Positions 21,929 through 27,010 of a DNA stretch of 27,010 nt are shown here, piece after piece. Where the stretch lies: the NCBI GenBank assembly GCA_905210545.1, contig CAJLXC010000015.1, positions 1 to 27,010 on the forward strand, in the 5' to 3' direction. The notes beneath the pieces are model-generated. The model made no database searches. It worked only from the letters and a program-made list of their open reading frames with translations, and was not told the origin of the DNA. Numbering within the stretch: the first letter of the stretch is position 1; each line of letters starts with the position of its first letter. The position numbers were made by a program, and so were the translations under genes. This DNA is from an uncultured Eubacteriales bacterium. GTDB taxonomy: Bacteria > Bacillota > Clostridia > Christensenellales > Borkfalkiaceae.

Positions 21929-23680
21929 TTAAAGTTTTTTGAATTCTTCGAGCGCGTTTTCAAACGATTTGAACGCCGATTTATACGGTTTTTCGGAAGT
22001 GAGATCCACGCCCGCGATTTTAAGCAGTTCCACGGGTCCGTCGGAATTGCCGGACGATAAGAATCTGAAATAATCCTCTACCGCGGGTCTCCCTTCGGTC
22101 GTTATTCTTTCGGCTATAGCCAGCGCGCTGATTATTCCCGTGGCGTATTTATAAACGTAAAACGCTCTGTAAAAATGCGGAATTCTCGCCCACTCGTATT
22201 TGATTTCGTCGTCCGATACGACCGCGTCGCCGTAATATTTTTTGTTAAGCTCGAGATATTTCTCGCACATATCGTCTTTGGTGAGCGGTTCGCCCTTTTC
22301 TACCGAGCCGTGAGCGAATTCTTCGAACTCCGAAAACTGCGTCTGACGGAACAACGTTGTTCTTATCATTTCCATAAGATAAGAAAGCAGATATTTTTTG
22401 AGAGCTTTGTCTTCCGCGTTTTTGAGCAGGTATTTTAAAAGCAGAACTTCGTTTACCGTGCTTGCCACTTCCGCAACGAAAATCTTGTAATCGGCTTTCG
22501 CGTAAGGGCGGTTTTTGTTTGAGAAATAAGAGTGTATGCTATGCCCCATTTCGTGCGCTATCGTAAACACGTCGTGCGTGGTTTTCTGATAATTAAGCAA
22601 TACGAAAGGATGCGTGTCGTAAACCGCAACGCTGTACGCGCCGCTCTTTTTGCCGTCCGTTTCGTAAACGTCGAGCCATCTTTCCTTTCTCGCTTTTTCC
22701 AGAAGTCCGACGTACTCTTCGCCGAGCACGGAAAGGCCTTTCACGACCAGATCGTAAGCTTCTTCGTATTCGAGTTTCAGGTCTTTATCGGGAACGATGG
22801 GCATATACATGTCGTACATATGCATTTCGGGATAGCCGAGGGCTTTTTTCTTTTCCGCGATATAATCGTGGAGCGCGGGAAGCGCGTCGTTTACCGAGGA
22901 AATAAGCTCCCGATAAACCTCTGCGGGAACGTCTTCGTTATAAAGCGCGGAAGCAAGGCACGAATCGTATTTTCTCGCTTTGGCGTAGAACACGTCTTTT
23001 TTCACGTTGCCGTAATAGGTAGCGGAAATAACGTTTATGAGAGAAATATACGCGCCGTAATATTTTTTGAACGCCAGCTCTCTCAGTTCTCTGTCTTTAT
23101 CCTGCATGGCAACGCTGTAACCGCCGTGGGTTATTTTGTAATCCTTGCCTTTAAACGTGAATTCGGGGAAAGGCAGGTCCGCGTTGTCCGTTTTGGTGAA
23201 AATGTCTTTAAAAGACGACATCGCCTCGCCGCTTTCGGTAAGAAGTCTTTCTTCGTTTTCCGAAAGGATATGCTCTTTTTCCTTAAGCAGACATTTAAGC
23301 GAATAGTCGTAGTCGGAAAGCTCCGGATCTTTTATATATTCTTCTATCGTCTTTTGCGGAAGCGATAAAAGTTCGGGCGTTATGAACGCCGTTTCCGCTC
23401 CGAACGTCGTAGAAAGAGAATTAACCCTCGATAAAAGCGCGTCGAATTGCGAGTTTTTGGTGTCGCCGTCGTGATTCATCATCGCGTAAACGCCGAGCTT
23501 TTCTATTATTCTGCCTGCGGCTTCTTCTTTCTTCATACAATCGTAAAAAGCTTTTTTGCCGCCGAGCTTGCCGCGGAACTCCGAAAAATCGGTCATCGAT
23601 TTGGCTTTTGAAAAATCCTTTTCCCATTCGGAAACGCTTTCGTAAATATCTTCTACCGCCCAGACGTATTTTTTATCCAT
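21929..23680 (-). CDS. pepF: Oligoendopeptidase F (M3B metallopeptidase)
   Basis: PepF is a cytoplasmic zinc peptidase that cleaves medium-length oligopeptides. The 583 residues include the N-terminal oligopeptidase-F domain (about 110-180) and the M3 catalytic domain. The zinc site is HEMGH (376-380), with the third ligand probably Glu404 in AEVASTVNE. The downstream RTTLFRQTQFSEFE segment is also typical. AGGAG lies 8 nt before the ATG. The gene sits 27 bp upstream of dnaB and 63 bp downstream of the UPF0210 gene. No signal peptide is visible. Confidence 0.95.
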   Translation of the reverse strand: MDKKYVWAVEDIYESVSEWEKDFSKAKSMTDFSEFRGKLGGKKAFYDCMKKEEAAGRIIEKLGVYAMMNHDGDTKNSQFDALLSRVNSLSTTFGAETAFITPELLSLPQKTIEEYIKDPELSDYDYSLKCLLKEKEHILSENEERLLTESGEAMSSFKDIFTKTDNADLPFPEFTFKGKDYKITHGGYSVAMQDKDRELRELAFKKYYGAYISLINVISATYYGNVKKDVFYAKARKYDSCLASALYNEDVPAEVYRELISSVNDALPALHDYIAEKKKALGYPEMHMYDMYMPIVPDKDLKLEYEEAYDLVVKGLSVLGEEYVGLLEKARKERWLDVYETDGKKSGAYSVAVYDTHPFVLLNYQKTTHDVFTIAHEMGHSIHSYFSNKNRPYAKADYKIFVAEVASTVNEVLLLKYLLKNAEDKALKKYLLSYLMEMIRTTLFRQTQFSEFEEFAHGSVEKGEPLTKDDMCEKYLELNKKYYGDAVVSDDEIKYEWARIPHFYRAFYVYKYATGIISALAIAERITTEGRPAVEDYFRFLSSGNSDGPVELLKIAGVDLTSEKPYKSAFKSFENALEEFKKL

Positions 23681-23743
23681 ATATTATGTTCTCCTGTATT
23701 TATTCGCCGCAAAACGTTTTCCGTTTATAAAGGCGTTTATTTT

Positions 23744-25105
23744 TTAATTTTTATTGCTGTGAATCGGCGCGGGAATTCTTCCGCCGCGGTTTATAAGCGC
23801 TTCGCAGGAATACGGGCTTACGGGCATTATCGGCGCAGAACCGAGCAGTCCGCCGAATTCCACTTCGTCGCCTTCTTTCTTACCCGGCACGGGTATAACT
23901 CTCACGGCGGTGGTTTTGTTGTTTATCATACCGATGGCTGCTTCGTCCGCGATCATACCCGATATCGTGCTTGCGGGCGTATCTCCCGGAATCGCCACCA
24001 TATCTATACCCACGCTGCAAACGGCGGTCATCGCTTCTAATTTAGAAAGCGTTATCGCTCCCTTTTTCGCCGCGTTTATCATTCCTACGTCTTCGCTGAC
24101 GGGTATAAACGCGCCAGACAAGCCGCCGACCGACGAACTTGCCATAACGCCGCCTTTTTTCACCGCGTCGTTAAGCATCGCGAGCGCGGCGGTAGTGCCG
24201 TGCGCGCCGACCGACGCAAGCCCCGTTTCTTCTAAAATATGCGCGACCGAATCGCCTATAACGGGCGTGGGCGCGAGCGACAAGTCCACTATGCCGAACT
24301 CCGCGTTAAGGCGTTTTGCCGCTTCTTTTGCGATAAGACTGCCCGCGCGGGTAATCTTGAACGCCGTTTTCTTAATCGTTTCCGCAAGCTCGTCTATAGT
24401 CGCGCCGCGCATATTCTTTATTGCGTGATGAACAACCCCCGGTCCTGATACGCCTACGTTTATAACCGTTTCGCCCTCGCCCGCGCCGTGGAACGCGCCC
24501 GCCATAAACGGATTGTCTTCTACCGCGTTGCAGAACGCCACGAACTTGGCGCAGGCAATGCCGTCTTTATCACGCGTGAGTTCCGCCGCTTCTTTTACGA
24601 TTTCTCCGAGAAGTTTTACGGCGTTCATGTTGATTCCCGTTTTAGAAGAACCAACGTTTACCGAAGAGCATATTTTTTCCGTTTCCGCAAGCGCCTGCGG
24701 TATGCTTTTTATAAAAGATTCCTCATAAGAGGTCATACTCTTATGCACGAGCGCGGAATATCCGCCGAGAAAGTCCACGCCAACCGTTTTTGCGGCTTTA
24801 TCCAACGCTCTCGCGAGAACGACTTCTTTCCCCGGGAAGTTTGCCGAAATCAAGCTCGCGGGCGTTATCGACACCCTTTTGTTGATGACGGGAATACCGT
24901 ATTCGTTGCCGAGTTCGTCCGCGACTTTAACGAGATTTTCCGCTTTTCGGCAGATCCTGTCGTAGCAAAGGCGCGCGGTAGAATCGGCGTCTTCTCTTAT
25001 GCAGGAGAAAAGAGAAACGCCCATAGTGACGGTTCTCACGTCAAAGTGTTCTTTTTCCACCATATCGATGGTTTCTATAATCTGTTTTCTGTTGATAAGC
25101 GACAT
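23744..25105 (-). CDS. UPF0210 (PFL/DUF711) family protein
   Basis: This 453-residue protein belongs to UPF0210, a conserved bacterial and archaeal family of unknown function. The length matches the family. Typical segments are the N-terminal TIDMVEKEHFDVRTVTMGVSL-like region and the glycine-rich GVSGPGVVHHAI. The ATG at 25105 is chosen because GGGGTG lies 6 nt upstream; a GTG nine bases earlier would overlap that ribosome site. It lies 15 bp after an ACT-domain gene, a pairing frequent in Firmicutes. This suggests that the two act together, perhaps in amino-acid-responsive control; that is inference. Confidence 0.9.
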   Translation of the reverse strand: MSLINRKQIIETIDMVEKEHFDVRTVTMGVSLFSCIREDADSTARLCYDRICRKAENLVKVADELGNEYGIPVINKRVSITPASLISANFPGKEVVLARALDKAAKTVGVDFLGGYSALVHKSMTSYEESFIKSIPQALAETEKICSSVNVGSSKTGINMNAVKLLGEIVKEAAELTRDKDGIACAKFVAFCNAVEDNPFMAGAFHGAGEGETVINVGVSGPGVVHHAIKNMRGATIDELAETIKKTAFKITRAGSLIAKEAAKRLNAEFGIVDLSLAPTPVIGDSVAHILEETGLASVGAHGTTAALAMLNDAVKKGGVMASSSVGGLSGAFIPVSEDVGMINAAKKGAITLSKLEAMTAVCSVGIDMVAIPGDTPASTISGMIADEAAIGMINNKTTAVRVIPVPGKKEGDEVEFGGLLGSAPIMPVSPYSCEALINRGGRIPAPIHSNKN

Positions 25106-25120
25106 AAAAAGCACCCCGTA

Positions 25121-25390
25121 TCAGACGTTATGCATCGCGTCGAAAATATCTTCGCTCTGCACGTGAATGGATACGCCGATTTTTTCGCCCGTCTGTTTCA
25201 GCGTTGCTTTAAGCTCCGCAAGGGAAAGCTTGCTTTTCTTTAATTCGCAAAGCATTATCATGGTAAAATTGCCGGACACGATGGTCTGACTTATATCTTC
25301 TATATTAACGTCGTTTTCGGCGAGAACGGAAGAAACTTCCGCTATTATGCCCGACTTGTCTTTGCCTATCACGGTTACTATTGCTCTCAT
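25121..25390 (-). CDS. ACT domain protein (UPF0237 family)
   Basis: This 89-residue protein is a single ACT domain, a small ligand-binding fold that commonly senses amino acids. The pattern VTVIGKDKSGIIAEVSSVLA, then NIEDISQTI and MIMLCEL, is characteristic of the GcvR-like/UPF0237 group. It has no attached enzyme domain, so it probably works by binding a partner or forming oligomers. It sits 15 bp before the UPF0210 gene and 17 bp after the unknown membrane protein. The ligand is unknown. Confidence 0.9.
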   Translation of the reverse strand: MRAIVTVIGKDKSGIIAEVSSVLAENDVNIEDISQTIVSGNFTMIMLCELKKSKLSLAELKATLKQTGEKIGVSIHVQSEDIFDAMHNV

Positions 25391-25407
25391 ATATAATCTC
25401 CTTCGTT

Positions 25408-25923
25408 TTATGCCAGAATTTCGTAAGAAATAAGAACGTTACCCTGCGTAACGTATCTCACGTTCGCTTTTTCGGGTATTTCGGGAAACGGTTTTTCGTA
25501 AAACACGAGAACTTTTCTTTCAAAAAAGTCTTTTTTGTATTTGTTCCACTCGATAAAAACGAGCGATTTAAAGTCTACCCCGTCTTTATCCTGAATTTCT
25601 TCGTCATACTCTAAAAAGTTGCCGGTAGACGTTTCTTTAAGTCCCGTCTGCATATTGTAGCATTGCTTATAATACCGCCTTACCCTTTTAAACACGATGC
25701 CGAGATACACGAAGCTGAATATCACGAACACCGCCGTGAGCGAATATTGCAGCCACTTCACGCCGGTTATCGCAGGCGATTTATACGGCAAGCCGAAATA
25801 CCACACGTAATCGAAAACGGAAACCGCCAGATACACCCCCAGCACTATAAAATATATTATAAGAGTTTTTCTCTTCTGTTTTTTTGCGTCTTCCAAAAAT
25901 TCGGGAATAAAATAATCTACCAT
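25408..25923 (-). CDS. Unknown protein with two membrane helices
   Basis: I do not recognise this 171-residue protein. A short basic N-terminal segment (KKQKRK near 15-20) precedes two hydrophobic helices at about 19-44 and 57-78. These are followed by a roughly 90-residue soluble part rich in aromatic and charged residues, with several probable beta strands (FKSLVFIEW, KVLVFYEKPF, NVLISYEIL). This layout, two helices then a small beta domain, resembles YcxB-like proteins, but I cannot confirm membership. GAGG lies about 10 nt before the ATG, and the lepB stop is 7 bp upstream. Membership of the lepB run suggests constitutive expression. Confidence 0.7.
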   Translation of the reverse strand: MVDYFIPEFLEDAKKQKRKTLIIYFIVLGVYLAVSVFDYVWYFGLPYKSPAITGVKWLQYSLTAVFVIFSFVYLGIVFKRVRRYYKQCYNMQTGLKETSTGNFLEYDEEIQDKDGVDFKSLVFIEWNKYKKDFFERKVLVFYEKPFPEIPEKANVRYVTQGNVLISYEILA

Positions 25924-25930
25924 GAGCGAT

Positions 25931-26593
25931 TTACCTCGAAAAGAATTTTTTTATTTTAAGCATAAATTTGTTCACGCCCGTTAAAAACGCCTTGTTTTTT
26001 ATAGAACGTTCCTTTACCACGCCCACAACCTCGCTCTCTTTGCACGTTCCGAAATACGATCTGCTGTCCGAGCTGTTAAGCCTGTTATCTCCGAGAAAAT
26101 ATATCTCGCCTTCGGGAACGGTGAACGGATATCCTGTTTCGGGTATCGCGGGATTTGCCCCCACCGTGGCTTCCGTCGTCTGCCACGCGTCGAGATAAGG
26201 CTCTTCGAGCAATAAAAAAGTCGTTTCACCCGCTTTTTTAAGATATACTTTTCCGTCTTTTATATCCACGGCATCGCCGCCGAGCGCGATAACGCGCTTT
26301 ATAATCCACTCGCTGCCTTTCGCGCTTTTCTTTTTTCCGCCGATAATCACCACGTCGCCGCGATCGGGCGTTGCGAGAAGAGAATTTATAAGCACGTCGC
26401 CGTCGAACAGAGTCGTCTGCATAGAACTGCCGCTCACCACGACGCACGAAAAAACGAACGTGTTGAGAAAAATATGCACCGCAAGCACTATGCATTCTAT
26501 GAGCAACGCCGCATAAAAAATCCTGTCCGTACCGCCGCCCGAGCCGAAAAGTCTGCTCTCGTCCGCCGCGAAATTATCTTTATTTTCAGTCAT
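25931..26593 (-). CDS. lepB: Signal peptidase I
   Basis: It cleaves signal peptides from secreted proteins on the outer face of the cytoplasmic membrane. The 220-residue protein has a cytoplasmic N-terminus (1-24) and one membrane anchor (about 25-50). The serine of the catalytic Ser-Lys dyad is Ser57 in SGSSMQTTL, and the lysine is Lys99 in IIKRVIALGGD. The conserved GDNRLNSSDSR box follows near the C-terminus. A roughly 30-residue insert before that box is rich in Thr, Ala and Pro. The start overlaps the DUF951 gene by 8 bp. Confidence 0.95.
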   Translation of the reverse strand: MTENKDNFAADESRLFGSGGGTDRIFYAALLIECIVLAVHIFLNTFVFSCVVVSGSSMQTTLFDGDVLINSLLATPDRGDVVIIGGKKKSAKGSEWIIKRVIALGGDAVDIKDGKVYLKKAGETTFLLLEEPYLDAWQTTEATVGANPAIPETGYPFTVPEGEIYFLGDNRLNSSDSRSYFGTCKESEVVGVVKERSIKNKAFLTGVNKFMLKIKKFFSR

Positions 26594-26780
26594 TCTTCGT
26601 TTCCCCGTCCGAATAAGAAACGGTCATTTTGGCCGTTTCGTCCGGCGACAGAAAAATCGTTCTGCCGCACTTGTCGCATTTAAGCTTAACGTCCGCGCCG
26701 GTACGTACGACCGTCCAGGCGTTGCCGCCGCAGGCGTGCAGCTTTTTCGCTATAATTTTGCCGCCCACGCTGTATATCAT
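26586..26780 (-). CDS. DUF951 family protein
   Basis: This 64-residue protein matches the DUF951 pattern: an N-terminal VGGKIIAKKLHACGG stretch, then VVRTGADVKLKCDKCGRTI. Cysteines 17, 35 and 38 with His15 suggest a zinc site. The family is widespread in Firmicutes and of unknown function. GGGGTGAG lies just before the ATG. It overlaps lepB by 8 bp, so translation of the two is coupled. Confidence 0.87.
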   Translation of the reverse strand: MIYSVGGKIIAKKLHACGGNAWTVVRTGADVKLKCDKCGRTIFLSPDETAKMTVSYSDGETKND

Positions 26781-26800
26781 AATCTCACCCCGTTATTCCG

Positions 26801-27010
26801 TTATACCCATAAAACGTTGTTTATAACGCATTCCCCGTCCGAAACGAATTCGATAGCCTGAATTTTTTCGTAACTTTTAAGGATCATGCCTTCAAACGTT
26901 TTGAATTTGTTCTGTTCGAGTTTAAAGTTCTGCCACACGTCGCCGCCGATAACTTTGACCGTGGCGCAATACTCGGTTTTTTTGTCGTAAAAATCCGCGA
27001 CGAGTTTTAC
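26801..27010 (-). CDS. C-terminal 69 residues of an unidentified protein, cut by the window edge
   Basis: The minus strand is open from the right edge to a TAA at 26803-26801. The 69 residues begin VKLVADFYDKKTEYC and end ECVINNVLWV. The pattern VWQNFKLEQNKF, a variable stretch, then IQAIEFVSDGECVINNVLWV recalls the last strands of carbohydrate-binding jelly-roll domains (W-x-x-F-x-L ... I-x-x-I ... I-N-N-V). That similarity is weak and by eye. It ends 20 bp before the DUF951 gene and is in the same direction. Confidence 0.6.
   Translation of the reverse strand, partial: VKLVADFYDKKTEYCATVKVIGGDVWQNFKLEQNKFKTFEGMILKSYEKIQAIEFVSDGECVINNVLWV

Noticed and set aside
25106..25114. GTG start for the UPF0210 gene
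   Set aside because: The GTG is part of the GGGGTG ribosome-binding site of the ATG at 25105.

Overview
The window looks like core chromosome of an endospore-forming member of the Bacillota, most likely a Clostridia lineage with moderate GC. Support for this comes from spmA/spmB (spore maturation), the McsA-McsB-ClpC protein-quality set, DUF951, Asp23/FakA beside rpmB, long-form HPF, oligoendopeptidase F and purine-rich Shine-Dalgarno sites. Placement in an uncultured gut Clostridia group is a guess. I see no rRNA, tRNA, CRISPR array, insertion sequence or prophage. Gene density is high, and nothing in composition suggests a transferred island.

Layout. 1-1303: a plus-strand membrane-anchored XRE regulator converges with a minus-strand membrane zinc-ribbon protein on a shared bidirectional terminator. 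1394-6030: recG, fakA and asp23 on minus, with rpmB divergent on plus; this is a conserved Firmicutes neighbourhood. 6148-10888, all minus: metG-tatD, then rsmA-rdgB-yfcE-like phosphoesterase, with overlapping or nearly touching genes. 10975-12037: spmA-spmB on plus, divergent from metG. 12166-27010: one long minus-strand run. In transcription order it holds an incomplete gene at the right edge, a DUF951 protein, lepB, an unknown membrane protein, an ACT-domain protein, a UPF0210 protein, pepF, dnaB, sua5/tsaC, ywlE, rpiB, galU, mcsA, mcsB, clpC, hpf and a sugar-isomerase-like TIM barrel, ending at a strong hairpin terminator.

How the genes work together. The clearest functional unit is the protein-arginine-phosphorylation cycle. 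Kinase McsB, its activator McsA, the Clp unfoldase ClpC and the phosphoarginine phosphatase YwlE lie within about 5.7 kb of one same-strand run, with only rpiB and galU between. No ctsR gene or CtsR operator is visible. Other units are translation and its upkeep (metG, rsmA, sua5, rpmB, hpf), nucleotide and DNA maintenance (rdgB, tatD, recG, dnaB), fatty-acid uptake (fakA with asp23), protein secretion (lepB) and spore maturation (spmAB).

Most of the window is ordinary housekeeping sequence. The points I would look at again are: the compact phosphoarginine module with a shortened McsA; an acidic DnaB tail ending like an SSB tip; a T6 run at the stop of the TIM-barrel gene followed by an open 24-codon extension; a leaderless-looking XRE gene under a perfect palindrome; a sporulation-type promoter for spmAB; and a terminator-like hairpin directly in front of recG, which has no ribosome-binding site. 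I found no clear evidence of a wholly new multi-gene system.
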